A stretch of 64,000 nt of DNA, taken from the NCBI GenBank assembly GCA_016934955.1, contig JAFGRY010000033.1, positions 38,076 through 102,075 on the forward strand, in the 5' to 3' direction. Positions 41,693 through 49,929 of this stretch are shown here, piece after piece (the first letter of the stretch is position 1; each line of letters starts with the position of its first letter). The position numbers and the translations under genes were made by a program. The notes under the pieces are model-generated. The model was not told the DNA's origin. It was given only the letters and a program-made list of their open reading frames with translations, and ran no database searches. The stretch comes from a bacterium (GTDB lineage: Bacteria > Zhuqueibacterota > QNDG01 > JAGLOF01).

Positions 41693-43009
41693 CTATTTCT
41701 TTCTGAATACGAATGAAATGGGGACGCCTTCGAATCCGAAGGTTTTGCGAAAACTGTTTTCCAGGAACCGCTTGTAATCGTCGCGGAGCAGGTTCGGGTG
41801 ATTGGCGAAAAAAGCGAACTTGGGCGGACTGTCGCCGGTCTGGGTCCCGTAATAGATCCTGACCCGTTTCCCCTGTACGGCGGGCGGCTGATAGGTCCGG
41901 TTGAGGGTTTCGATAAGATTGTTCAGTTCCGGGGACGGAATCCGCTTTTTCCGTTCCTGGGCCACTTTCCAGGCCTTGTCGAGTATCTTGAACACCCGCG
42001 TACCGGTGAGGCACGACATGGTCTGGGTGGGGATGAACTGCAGTCCCTGCAGCCGCAGATCCAGATCCCGGTTCAGTTTCTCTATCTTTTCCTGATCGTT
42101 TTTCACCAGGTCCCATTTGTTGAAGGCGAGCACGATGCCCCTGCGGGCCTCGACCACCGCCCTGATCACCGCCATGTCCTGCATCGTGATCCCTTCATCG
42201 GCGTTGATGAACACGCAGGCCACATCGCAGGCCTCGATGGCATTGTGCGTCCTGAGATTGCTGTAGTATTCCACCTGGTCATTGATGCGGGACCGCTTGC
42301 GCAGGCCGGCCGTGTCCACCAGGATCAGTTCCTTCTTCTGCCAGTTGATCCGCACATCCACCGCGTCCCTGGTGGTGCCGGCGATGGGAGTGACCAGCAG
42401 CCGTTCCTCTCCGAGGATGCGGTTGATAAACGTGGACTTGCCCACGTTCGGTTTGCCAACGATCGCCAGCTTGACGATCTCCGGTTCGATCTCCGGTTCG
42501 CTCAGGGGCTGTGCATTGAGCAGCGCCACCGCGTCGGACAGCAGGTCCCCCACGCCTCTCCCCGCCTGGGCCGATATCAGCACCGGTTCTCCCAGCCCCA
42601 GCCTGATGAATTCAGCGGCATCCGCCTCCCGGCGCTCGTCATCGACCTTGTTCACGGCCGGGATCACCGGACGCCCGCTCTTGCGCAGGGTGCGGGCCAC
42701 GATGTCATCCACATCGGTGATGCCGGTCTCGCAGTCAACCAGAAAAATGATAACATCCGACTCTTCGATCGCCTGCAGCACCTGCCGGTTGATACCGGCG
42801 TCGATGACATCGCTGCTGCCGGGAATGAATCCGCCCGTATCCACCAGCATAAAGGGAACGCTCTCCCATTCGGCCGGTGCGGCCTTGCGGTCACGGGTAA
42901 TGCCCGGGGCGTCGTCGACGATCGCCTCCCGCTTCCGGATAATCCGGTTGAAGAGGGTGGACTTGCCCACATTGGGCCTGCCGACGATAGAGACTATCTT
43001 TCGTTTCAT
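41693..43009 (-). CDS. der: Ribosome-associated GTPase Der (EngA)
   Basis: A 438-residue double-GTPase needed for late 50S subunit assembly. The ATG at 43009 overlaps the stop of the DUF512 gene (ATGA). Two G domains are seen: the first with GRPNVGKSTLFNRII, DTGGF and NKVD; the second with GKPNVGKSTFINRIL, DTAGLRKRSR and NKWD. A KH-like C-terminal domain carries RVRIYYGTQTGDSPPKFAFF and RDDYKRFLENSFRKTFGFEGVPI. Length and order are standard. A plus-strand frame antisense to it is a shadow. Confidence 0.97.
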   Translation of the reverse strand: MKRKIVSIVGRPNVGKSTLFNRIIRKREAIVDDAPGITRDRKAAPAEWESVPFMLVDTGGFIPGSSDVIDAGINRQVLQAIEESDVIIFLVDCETGITDVDDIVARTLRKSGRPVIPAVNKVDDERREADAAEFIRLGLGEPVLISAQAGRGVGDLLSDAVALLNAQPLSEPEIEPEIVKLAIVGKPNVGKSTFINRILGEERLLVTPIAGTTRDAVDVRINWQKKELILVDTAGLRKRSRINDQVEYYSNLRTHNAIEACDVACVFINADEGITMQDMAVIRAVVEARRGIVLAFNKWDLVKNDQEKIEKLNRDLDLRLQGLQFIPTQTMSCLTGTRVFKILDKAWKVAQERKKRIPSPELNNLIETLNRTYQPPAVQGKRVRIYYGTQTGDSPPKFAFFANHPNLLRDDYKRFLENSFRKTFGFEGVPISFVFRKK

Positions 43010-44298
43010 GCACCATCCCATAGTTCAGCGAAATCTTCCACCACGACCACCTCCCGTCCCAGCTTCTCCGCCATGGCCGCGGGGGTCATGTCGTCCAGAA
43101 GCACCCCATCGGTGTTCAGACAGTTCGGGGGCAGCAGCACAGCGCCGTCCTCCGGAACATGCTGCAGGGACCGGACGATGTCGCGACCGCAGAGCAGGCC
43201 GGAGACGGTGACGCTGCTGCCGAAAAGACGGTTCTCCACGGCATGCACCCCGGCCGTCAGATTGCCGATCCGGTTCAGCACCGGCAGCACCTGGTCCCGC
43301 AGTACCGGCGCGGCCAGGGTTCCGGTAACCAGTGTCAGCCTGCGGGCGGCCGGAAGCGAAGCGGGAAAATCACGGCTCTCCAGTTCGAAGCGGACGAGAA
43401 ACTCTCTGGTGATGCCGACTCCGTTACCCGTCTGCCAGTAATGTCCGTAATGCTCATCCGGGGGCAGCTCACGTCCGGCGAGCAGGTAAAATTCATCCGC
43501 AAAATAGACGAAGGGCTCCCCGTGCTTTCCGGCAAATGCTCCCTGGAAACGGCCGCCCATATGCAGCACATCCGCGGCTGCAGCCGCGTCAACCGGCCGC
43601 AGGTCGGGCAGACCATCCCGATGGGCGGTAAGTCCCACCGGCACCACCGCCAGGGACCGCAGGGCGGGATAGAACCGTTCCAGAACGTCGATGCTTTCAG
43701 CGAGCACATCACCGTCGTTGACACCCGGGCAGAGCACGATCTGGGCGTGCACCTCGATGCCCGCATCGCAAAGCCGCCGCAGTTTTTCGAGCAGGCCGTC
43801 GTCTTTTTTCAGCCCCAGCAGCCGCCGCCGCACGTCCGGATCCACCGCGTGCACCGACACGTAGAGCGGCGAAAGGCGCTGTTCGATGATCCGTTCGACG
43901 TCGCCGGGACCGGTACGGGTGAGGGTGACATAGTTACCGTATAGAAAAGACATGCGGTAATCTTCATCCTTGATATAGATCGTCTCCCGCAGCCCCCGGG
44001 GATTCTGATCGATAAAGCAGAACAGGCAGTTATTGCCGCAGACCGCGTACCGCAGCGGTTCGAAATGGAGCCCCAGGGGCACCCCTTCCCGCTGTTTCAG
44101 GACCGCTTTTTTTTCGCGCCCGTCTCTGATGAAGCGGCATTTCAGCCGTTTGTCACCGGCATAGAAATGAAAATCGATCATGTCTCCGAGGGCATGTCCA
44201 TTGACCGACAGCAGGCGGTCCCCCCGCTGCAGGCCGGCCGCTTCCGCGGCGCTGCCTTCCGCGACCGATTCGATGTTCAATCCCGTCTCTTTACTCAT
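43006..44298 (-). CDS. DUF512 family protein: PDZ and radical-SAM-like, upstream of der
   Basis: A 430-residue protein with an N-terminal PDZ-like domain (NIESVAEGSAAEAAGLQRGDRLLSVNGHALGD). Then comes a radical-SAM-like core with the cysteine cluster CGNNCLFCFIDQNPRGLR near residue 88 and SVHAVDPDVRRRLLG, and a C-terminal DUF512 domain (GTLAAPVLRDQVLPVLNRIG ... VTVSGLLCGRDIV). The family is frequently next to der, as here with a 4-base overlap, and is linked by context to ribosome or translation maturation. The reaction is unknown. All elements are present at normal length, so it is probably functional. Confidence 0.9.
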   Translation of the reverse strand: MSKETGLNIESVAEGSAAEAAGLQRGDRLLSVNGHALGDMIDFHFYAGDKRLKCRFIRDGREKKAVLKQREGVPLGLHFEPLRYAVCGNNCLFCFIDQNPRGLRETIYIKDEDYRMSFLYGNYVTLTRTGPGDVERIIEQRLSPLYVSVHAVDPDVRRRLLGLKKDDGLLEKLRRLCDAGIEVHAQIVLCPGVNDGDVLAESIDVLERFYPALRSLAVVPVGLTAHRDGLPDLRPVDAAAAADVLHMGGRFQGAFAGKHGEPFVYFADEFYLLAGRELPPDEHYGHYWQTGNGVGITREFLVRFELESRDFPASLPAARRLTLVTGTLAAPVLRDQVLPVLNRIGNLTAGVHAVENRLFGSSVTVSGLLCGRDIVRSLQHVPEDGAVLLPPNCLNTDGVLLDDMTPAAMAEKLGREVVVVEDFAELWDGA

Positions 44299-44484
44299 GA
44301 CGATCCGATCTTCCCGTTCACATTTGCGTGATCAATAATGTACGGAAAAGCTGAATATAATCCAAATAAAAACAGCCGCGCCCCGGGATCGCGTATTCAG
44401 GCGCGGGATCGAGAAAACGGGGGATGAGGCCGGCGGACAATGCGGGCGAGTCATGGTCATGGCGGCAGGAGCCGCGGAAACACG

Positions 44485-44509
44485 CGTTCCCACGCAGAGC
44501 ATGGGAACG
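44485..44509. repeat. Widespread intergenic palindrome (CGTTCCCACGC-type)
   Basis: CGTTCCCACGC-aga-GCATGGGAACG, a near-perfect hairpin. The same sequence family (GTTCCCACGCTCxGCGTGGGAAC) occurs between genes in many unrelated bacteria. One copy was seen in this window. Confidence 0.6.
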
Positions 44510-44516
44510 AGATATG

Positions 44517-44548
44517 AAAAAAGGGGCCGCCCTTTTGGGACAGCCCCC
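44517..44548 (-). terminator. Intrinsic terminator of the LPP20/SLH/FlgT/CsgG operon
   Basis: Minus-strand GGGGGCTGTCCC-AAAA-GGGCGGCCCC (one bulged T) followed by TTTTTT. It starts about 23 bases after the stop of the CsgG-like gene. Confidence 0.75.
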
Positions 44549-44570
44549 GAACTGCCATTTCCGGCTGAGA

Positions 44571-45476
44571 CTATTTGAGCCTGATGATGTCGCCTTTGGC
44601 AAATCCGCTGCCGGTAACCGGTGAGGCCTTGGCCGCTTTACCTCCGGACACCATGCCTGTCACCTTGATGGTGCCGACCTTTGATTCCTCGCTGCCCAGC
44701 GAGATACCGGTTTCGGGATCGATGAGCTCCTCACCCTGCGTATATACGGTGAACACATCTCCGATCTTGACCCCGGCGTCTTCACCGGGTTTCATATAAA
44801 TGACACCGTCCCTGATGAGAAGGACCATTCCCTCCCATACCGCACTGTCCATCTGCTTGTCGATGAGCTGCATGATCTCTTCGATGGCCGCACGGGTGGC
44901 CTTTCCGGCCAGGGAGTTGTCGAAATCGTTCTGGTTGTGGAAATCGAATTCCGCGGTACTGACGCTCAGGCCGCTTTTCGATTCTTTTTTATGCACGCTT
45001 TCGGCCAGCAGGATCTCACCCGTGGTCGTGTTCACGAAACGGACATCGATACCGACCGACGCCTCCTGTTTCTGCACGCCCAGGCCGATTCCCTGGATTC
45101 TGCCGCCGGTGCCTCCCTTGCTCACGCCGAATTCGGTCACCGCGCCCATGATCGCCAGCTGCACGCCGAGGAGTTTGCCGACCTGGGCGGCGCTTTCGGG
45201 AGTGACCCGGCCGCTCATACCCAGGTTCTGTTCCTGCATGATCTGGTCGATCTCACCCCGTTCGACAACCGTGTACTTGCCCGACTTCACCAGTTCCGTG
45301 ATCAGCATATCCGACATACCGTCACCGGGGGATCCGCCCGACCACCAGTGATACCCCTGCTGTGATTTATCTTCAAAAGTGAAGACGGCGACCCGCTTTT
45401 TAGGCTGTGCCCCGGCAACTGACACCAGGATGAGAAGTATCGGGATAAAAAGTGAAAAAACCGTTCTTCTACGCAT
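44571..45476 (-). CDS. CsgG-family exported protein
   Basis: A 301-residue protein with a signal peptide (VFSLFIPILLILVSVAGAQP; no lipobox Cys). The CsgG domain spans about residues 25-225: KKRVAVFTFEDKSQQGY, GDGMSDMLITELVKSGKYTVVERGEIDQIMQEQNL, AAQVGKLLGVQLAIMGAVTEFGV, VGIDVRFVNTTTGEILLAESV. A C-terminal extension of about 75 residues (MKPGEDAGVKIGDVFTVYTQGEELIDPETG) resembles the FlgT C-terminal or beta-barrel-like domains of related proteins. CsgG forms outer-membrane channels in curli export, but most FCB homologues lack the lipid anchor and curli partners; no csgA/B/E/F is present here. It is the last gene of the operon. Confidence 0.88.
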   Translation of the reverse strand: MRRRTVFSLFIPILLILVSVAGAQPKKRVAVFTFEDKSQQGYHWWSGGSPGDGMSDMLITELVKSGKYTVVERGEIDQIMQEQNLGMSGRVTPESAAQVGKLLGVQLAIMGAVTEFGVSKGGTGGRIQGIGLGVQKQEASVGIDVRFVNTTTGEILLAESVHKKESKSGLSVSTAEFDFHNQNDFDNSLAGKATRAAIEEIMQLIDKQMDSAVWEGMVLLIRDGVIYMKPGEDAGVKIGDVFTVYTQGEELIDPETGISLGSEESKVGTIKVTGMVSGGKAAKASPVTGSGFAKGDIIRLK

Positions 45477-45506
45477 GATAATCCCTGCCTTTCTTGTTAC
45501 TGATCG

Positions 45507-45541
45507 GCGCGGGCCGCCTTATCTGACCGGCGGCCCCGCGC
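45507..45541 (-). other. Strong hairpin between the FlgT-like and CsgG genes
   Basis: GCGCGGGCCGCC (45507-45518) pairs with GGCGGCCCCGCGC (45529-45541), with one bulge and a 10-base loop. There is no T-tract, so it is more likely an mRNA-stabilising or attenuating structure within the operon than a terminator. Confidence 0.55.
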
Positions 45542-45548
45542 GTTTACC

Positions 45549-46745
45549 TTATTCGGACAGCGTAATCGTGACGCTGTTCTGGGTCATGCCCGTGACCTTG
45601 ACCAGTACGCCGCCGATCTCCTGATTCGACAGACGCCGGGCCAGATCCTCGCTGCTTCCTTTCATGGTCACTTCGAACACGGCGATACTGCCGTTCCAGG
45701 ACCGCTGCACCAGCGATTCCATGCCCCGCACGTGATAGGTAACGGCGCTCTTGAAGTTGGAGAGCATGTCGAATCCGGTAATGCCGTTGATGGTCAGGGT
45801 GAGCTTTGTACCCGAAGAAACATCCGAGGACCAGCGGGCCAGTATTTTATTCACCAGGTCACCGGTGAGCGTGCCGCAGGCACGCTGTATCGCCTTGGTG
45901 CCGCCCACCACGTCATTGATGTGGGGGAAGGCGCCCTGGGCGCTGGCAACCGCGATAATCTCACCCGTATCGCTGCGGATGGCCCTCACCGTGAGAGCCG
46001 CCTGCTGTGACCGTTGCCTTGACCCGAACACTTCGACTTCCTGAGCCGTTGCAACGGCTTTGCCGGTAAGCACGACCTCGGCTCCCAGCGACCGCCCCAG
46101 GGACGCGGCCAGGCTGTTATCTCCTTCGAGAATCGCCGCCGCCTGGTCCCGTTCGATATTGGCCTTGACCGTCACCGGGTCCACGAACGAGAAGCCCTTG
46201 GCCATCATAAGATCCATAATCTCGGTCTCGGCGACATTCATGTCGACATCGAAATAGTGAAGCGTGCCCGCACCCTCGCCCACATTCTGTTCTTCGATGA
46301 TCATCATGATGCGGGGCATATTCTTCCGCCGCATCAGCGTGGCGATGCCGTCCAGATCGTTCTTGAGATCGGCGATTTTTACCAGCGCCTGAATGGTCAC
46401 TTCGTAGAGCTGGGCGTCCCGTTTGCCCTCTCTGATCACTTTGTAGGTCTGCACATAGCCCCGGGTCTTGCTGAAAATATTGTCCTCGATCAGCTGGTAG
46501 TTGTCAACCAGCGTCTCGGACTCGACGATCATGCCTACCGCCTGCTCGAGCCCGGTGCGCAGGGCGTCGGCAATCGCGTCGTCCCGGGCATGGGCGACAT
46601 CGTCATTGACGATTGAACCGATTCCGCTGGCCACAATCTGACGGGCCTGGGAGAGGGAATCGGGCTGCTGGGCGAGGACCCTTCCGCCGGCCGCGACCAG
46701 GACGATCAGCAGAAACGCCGTACAGATCTTTTTCGATACTGTCAC
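45549..46745 (-). CDS. FlgT-like / LPP20-related exported protein
   Basis: A 398-residue exported protein with a signal peptide (ICTAFLLIVLVAAGGRVLAQ). The N-terminal 110 residues follow the FlgT/LPP20 pattern: HARDDAIADALRTGLEQAVGMIVESETLVDNYQLIEDNIFSKTRGYVQTYKVI, ending in LYEVTIQALVKIADLKNDLDG. The middle has a CsgG-like alpha/beta part (MPRIMMIIEEQ, ...AETEIMDLMMAKGFSFVDP, LGAEVVLTGKAVATA), and the C-terminus is another small domain (VKVTGMTQNSVTI). FlgT is a flagellar-motor H-ring protein in Vibrio, but no flagellar genes are seen; here it is more likely part of an unrelated envelope complex with its neighbours. Confidence 0.75.
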   Translation of the reverse strand: MTVSKKICTAFLLIVLVAAGGRVLAQQPDSLSQARQIVASGIGSIVNDDVAHARDDAIADALRTGLEQAVGMIVESETLVDNYQLIEDNIFSKTRGYVQTYKVIREGKRDAQLYEVTIQALVKIADLKNDLDGIATLMRRKNMPRIMMIIEEQNVGEGAGTLHYFDVDMNVAETEIMDLMMAKGFSFVDPVTVKANIERDQAAAILEGDNSLAASLGRSLGAEVVLTGKAVATAQEVEVFGSRQRSQQAALTVRAIRSDTGEIIAVASAQGAFPHINDVVGGTKAIQRACGTLTGDLVNKILARWSSDVSSGTKLTLTINGITGFDMLSNFKSAVTYHVRGMESLVQRSWNGSIAVFEVTMKGSSEDLARRLSNQEIGGVLVKVTGMTQNSVTITLSE

Positions 46746-46761
46746 AATACCCTCCCCGGCT

Positions 46762-47907
46762 TTAGAATGTCATCCGCAGTGCGTTCTGCAGCTCCCTGAT
46801 AATCAGAAGCGCATCGGCGCCGGAAACCGAATCCTTCATGCCGAAAGTACCCTTCATGGTGTCCGCCTTCATGATGCCCCGGTCGACCGCCAGGCAGATC
46901 GCGTTATACGCGTAATGCGAGGGATTGACATCGGGGAAACGGGATACGGTGCCGATGTATTTTGTAGCCAGTGAGGGATCACTGGTCACGTGGATGAGAA
47001 TGTTCTGAAGCAGCACGGCGTAATTGGCCCGGGTGATCAGCTCATCCGGATGAAAATTACCGTCGGGGTAGTTGGTCATCACCCCTGATTTGATCACGCT
47101 TTCAATCCAGTTCTTGGCCCAGTGATTCTGAATATCCTCCGGCGGCGCCTGCTCGGCGTTCAGTTTCGCCTCCTGTTCAGGGGTCCGGAAGCCGGTGTCA
47201 TACGTCTCCTTGCGATAACGGTCCAGCAATTCGAGCAGCTTCAGCTCTTCGATAAAGAGAACCGCGATATCTGAGCGGTCGATCTCGGGGATCAGCGCGA
47301 TTTTCATCCCGATCTTCGTGCCGGGAGCGGCCCGCTGTATCTTCTGCACCAGCTCCCACTCGGTATTTGCCGCACCGCCGTATTCGCCTTTCATGGCGAT
47401 CACCTGCCGGAATATGTCCGCGGCCCGTCCGAACTGGAACGCCTCTTTGCGGGCGATGCCGAGGTAAAAGAGCACTTTTTCATTGTCCGGAGAGATCTTC
47501 AGCGCTTTCTCGAACTGTTTGACCGCATCTTCGATCCAGTCTTCACTGCGCTTCCAGGTAGTGAGAATGCGGCCGTAGCCGATATACCCGTCAATGAAAT
47601 TCTTGTCCTTGCCGATACCCTTTTCCACCGATTTGACGGCCTCTTTAAAGTCCTCTCTCGCGGCAAGCACCAGCCCCATGCCCACATACCCGCCGGGGTA
47701 ATCGGGATCGAGGTCGGTGGCCCGCCGGAACTCCTCGGCAGCCGTCCCCAGGTCACCATTGTCATACGCACGCATTCCCATGGTGTAGTGGTTATCCGGA
47801 GTATCGAAGAGAGACTCCTGAGGAGTCGGTTTCGGTCCGCAGCCCGTCATTGCGATCATCAGGATCACCAGGAGAGCGGCACCCGCGTAAAAAAGCTTTG
47901 TATTCAT
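46762..47907 (-). CDS. Lipoprotein with TPR and SLH-type domains
   Basis: A 381-residue lipoprotein. The ATG at 47907 has GGAGG six bases before it; the signal ends in the lipobox MTGC. Residues 40-190 carry TPR repeats (DNHYTMGMRAYDNGDLGTAAEEFRRATDLDPDYPGGYVGMG, and three more). The last third has two or three SLH-like modules (DIQNHWAKNWIESVIKSGVMTNYPDGNFHPDELITRANYAVLLQNI; RFPDVNPSHYAYNAICLAVDRGIM). SLH modules bind cell-wall polymers or peptidoglycan, so the protein may tether an outer-membrane complex to the wall. Its stop and the start of the gene before it are 13 bases apart. Confidence 0.85.
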   Translation of the reverse strand: MNTKLFYAGAALLVILMIAMTGCGPKPTPQESLFDTPDNHYTMGMRAYDNGDLGTAAEEFRRATDLDPDYPGGYVGMGLVLAAREDFKEAVKSVEKGIGKDKNFIDGYIGYGRILTTWKRSEDWIEDAVKQFEKALKISPDNEKVLFYLGIARKEAFQFGRAADIFRQVIAMKGEYGGAANTEWELVQKIQRAAPGTKIGMKIALIPEIDRSDIAVLFIEELKLLELLDRYRKETYDTGFRTPEQEAKLNAEQAPPEDIQNHWAKNWIESVIKSGVMTNYPDGNFHPDELITRANYAVLLQNILIHVTSDPSLATKYIGTVSRFPDVNPSHYAYNAICLAVDRGIMKADTMKGTFGMKDSVSGADALLIIRELQNALRMTF

Positions 47908-47920
47908 GAAATCCTCCTCA

Positions 47921-48835
47921 TTAATCAAGGACAAACATCACTTTGCAATGTTTCAGGAAGTTGAGATTCGACGCCGCGTTATGGATCTTCAGGGCGTCAA
48001 CGGATGAAATGACCACATCGGACTTGCTCGGTCCCGAGGCCCTGACGGCCTGGACAACCAGCGGATTGTCGGTCACCCGTTCATTCATGCGCGCTCTGTT
48101 GATATCTTTTTCATACCCGGTCATACCGATATCCACGGCGTAGTCCCGGCTGATGAACTTGGCGCTGTACACATCATCGCCATCTTCGTCGAGTACTTTC
48201 GGGGCCATTGCGGGAGTAACGCCCAGTCCCCGGGCATCGATGATCAGTCCGGTGTACAGGTTATCAACCGCCCCACCACCGCCGCCCGACTGGATGAGGG
48301 TAACACCGGCCGGAACCGGTTTCCCCTGCGGCCAGGGCTGACCGCAGCAGGGGCATAGCAGCTGCCCGCCGGTGGCGAGAACGCCGCCGCCGAAATCCTC
48401 GGGCAGCAGGGCATCCATCATGATACCCGTGAACGGCACCTCGATATCCACCTCGACATCGCCGCTGGACATATAGCGGGTATCGATGACCTGGGCACCC
48501 CTGATAGCGCCATCAACCGTGGTCCTGATCTGGTCGCTGACCATCATGGAATTCTCAACCGTGGTTTCAGACGTCAGCTGCACGCCCTTGACCACTTCCA
48601 GTGCGTTGCGCATCGCGTCGATCTTTGCAACCCGCAGCGCTGTTGCCCGCTGGGCGGCCATGGGCAGATTGGGATCGGGAGCGCCGATTCCCGTACATTT
48701 TATCACATGCCGTGTCCAGTCGATATTCCTGTTCTGGCCCAGCTGCTGATTGTAGCCCTGCCCGACAACGAGCGCGGGAATCATGAGAGCGATCAGCAGA
48801 CATACGAAAACGGTTTTCTGCAGTCTTGATACCAT
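47921..48835 (-). CDS. LPP20-family exported protein
   Basis: A 304-residue exported protein. ATG 48835 is chosen because AAGGAGA precedes it and a signal peptide follows (VFVCLLIALMIPALVVGQ); a longer frame would run through tRNA-Gly. The LPP20-like domain is AAQRATALRVAKIDAMRNALEVVKGVQL ... STTVENSMMVSDQI-type helices and RYMSSGDVEVDIEVPFTG. An unusual CPCCGQPWPQG motif follows near residue 140, which could bind a metal or be redox-active, then a second domain beginning VDNLYTGLIIDARGLGVTPAMAPKVLDEDG, a pattern common in the C-terminal part of such LPP20 proteins. It is the first gene of the four-gene operon. Confidence 0.8.
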   Translation of the reverse strand: MVSRLQKTVFVCLLIALMIPALVVGQGYNQQLGQNRNIDWTRHVIKCTGIGAPDPNLPMAAQRATALRVAKIDAMRNALEVVKGVQLTSETTVENSMMVSDQIRTTVDGAIRGAQVIDTRYMSSGDVEVDIEVPFTGIMMDALLPEDFGGGVLATGGQLLCPCCGQPWPQGKPVPAGVTLIQSGGGGGAVDNLYTGLIIDARGLGVTPAMAPKVLDEDGDDVYSAKFISRDYAVDIGMTGYEKDINRARMNERVTDNPLVVQAVRASGPSKSDVVISSVDALKIHNAASNLNFLKHCKVMFVLD

Positions 48836-48872
48836 ACCGTATCTCCTTATAATTTTGGGGTATAATAAAAAG

Positions 48873-48945
48873 AGCGAATGACGGGATTCGAACCCGCGAC
48901 ATCCAGCTTGGGAAGCTGGCGCTCTACCAACTGAGCTACATTCGC
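48873..48945 (-). tRNA. tRNA-Gly, anticodon CCC
   Basis: GCGAATG acceptor pairs with CATTCGC; TA; D-arm GCTC-AGTTGGTA-GAGC; anticodon arm CCAGC-TTCCCAA-GCTGG (anticodon CCC); variable ATGTC; T-arm GCGGG-TTCGAAT-CCCGT; discriminator T. CCA is not encoded; CTTTTT follows. It lies 37 bases upstream of the LPP20 gene and may share its transcript. Confidence 0.93.
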
Positions 48946-48992
48946 TTGTAATTGGGATACAGAGTATAAAATTAATGATTTTTTGGAAAAAA

Positions 48993-49805
48993 TCAAGAGA
49001 TTTCTGGGTTTCCAGCGGTGGAAAGAGGGAGGCCGATTCCAAAGGAGAGATACCACATTGTCCCGTCCAGAGTGCCCGAGGTGACCAACTCAACGCCACA
49101 GCCGACGCTGAACATTGTTCGATGCCGCATCGGAAAGCGGGCCAGCGCCTCGAATTTAAGAACATCGGAACCGTCATTTCCCCAGATGAAGTAGTGAATA
49201 TTGCCTTCAATCATATATTTCCGGAAGAAAAGCGGCAAAAAAAACCGGCAGCCGACCCCGAACCATTCATGGGACATCTTTTTCCTGAACCGTACATCAT
49301 CATTGGGCAGCTGAACCCAGGCATTCACATCTGGATCATAATGGGCGACCCGCACGTTCTGGTCGCCGCAGGCGAAAACCGTTTCATATCTGGCCGTAAG
49401 AAAATAGATGGCCCGTGTTCCTGCTCCGATTCCACAGCACACCTCGGTATTGTACCGCGTCGCCGTAAATCGATAATCATTCCCCTGCCATCTGACCGAA
49501 GCGGCCGTTTCATGATCGTAAAATGTGTAATTAAATTCAGGACATGGAAGAGACAGGCGGGCGCTGTTCAGCTGCAGGCTGAAAAACCAGCGCTCACGAG
49601 TGAGATCAAGCTCCGGAACAAAGCACCAGCCGCTGCCGGGCGTCATTCCTTCAGAAAAAAATGCATCATTTGCCCAGACCGCCCGGGCGCACCGGGTCCG
49701 GAGAAACAGGGCTGTCTGTGCATGCAGCGGAAAAATCGACAAGACCAAAAGACATACGGCCGTCATCCGTCCCGGCCTTGCCGTGCCATTCACTGAATTT
49801 CTCAT
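48993..49805 (-). CDS. Predicted outer-membrane beta-barrel protein (paralog A)
   Basis: A 270-residue exported protein. ATG 49805 follows AGGAGG; the signal is MTAVCLLVLSIFPLHAQT. The rest is alternating hydrophobic/aromatic beta strands of 8-12 residues typical of outer-membrane barrels (RWFFSLQLNSARLSLP, FNYTFYDHETAASVRW, YMIEGNIHYFIWG). It aligns with the next gene: SHEWFGVGCRFFLPLFFRK with SRTWLGIGCTFQLPVWYRQ, and ELVTSGTLDGTMWYLSFGIGLPLS with EMLTSGELLGSIWSLTAGLSYRLPL. The two are paralogs. Function unknown. Confidence 0.75.
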   Translation of the reverse strand: MRNSVNGTARPGRMTAVCLLVLSIFPLHAQTALFLRTRCARAVWANDAFFSEGMTPGSGWCFVPELDLTRERWFFSLQLNSARLSLPCPEFNYTFYDHETAASVRWQGNDYRFTATRYNTEVCCGIGAGTRAIYFLTARYETVFACGDQNVRVAHYDPDVNAWVQLPNDDVRFRKKMSHEWFGVGCRFFLPLFFRKYMIEGNIHYFIWGNDGSDVLKFEALARFPMRHRTMFSVGCGVELVTSGTLDGTMWYLSFGIGLPLSTAGNPEIS

Positions 49806-49890
49806 AGACCCTCCTGTCGCCGCAGAGTATCGCGTCCTGATTTCGGGAAAGGGTTCTGCTGCACAACCGGCCGCAGATGGCCGCACTCTT

Positions 49891-49919
49891 GTCTGCCGGG
49901 AGGAATCCTCCCGGCAGAC
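49891..49919. other. Long perfect palindrome between paralogous barrel genes
   Basis: GTCTGCCGGGAGGA-a-TCCTCCCGGCAGAC: 14-bp arms around a single base. No T-tract on either side. Probably an RNA hairpin that insulates or stabilises the two halves of the barrel transcript. Confidence 0.55.
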
Positions 49920-49929
49920 CGGAGAGGCA

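Noticed and set aside
41798..43441. 547-codon plus-strand frame antisense to der
   Set aside because: Der and the DUF512 gene on the minus strand have every family motif; this frame is His/Arg-rich, has no domain and no ribosome site.
44571..45476. Curli secretion channel
   Set aside because: The CsgG family is right, but the lipobox cysteine and all curli partner genes are missing, so the specific name csgG is not given.
45549..46745. Flagellar FlgT
   Set aside because: Only the domain family is shared; there are no flagellar genes in the window and the neighbours point to another role.
48836..49210. N-terminal extension of the LPP20 gene
   Set aside because: It would be translated across tRNA-Gly; the ATG at 48835 has a ribosome site and a signal peptide.
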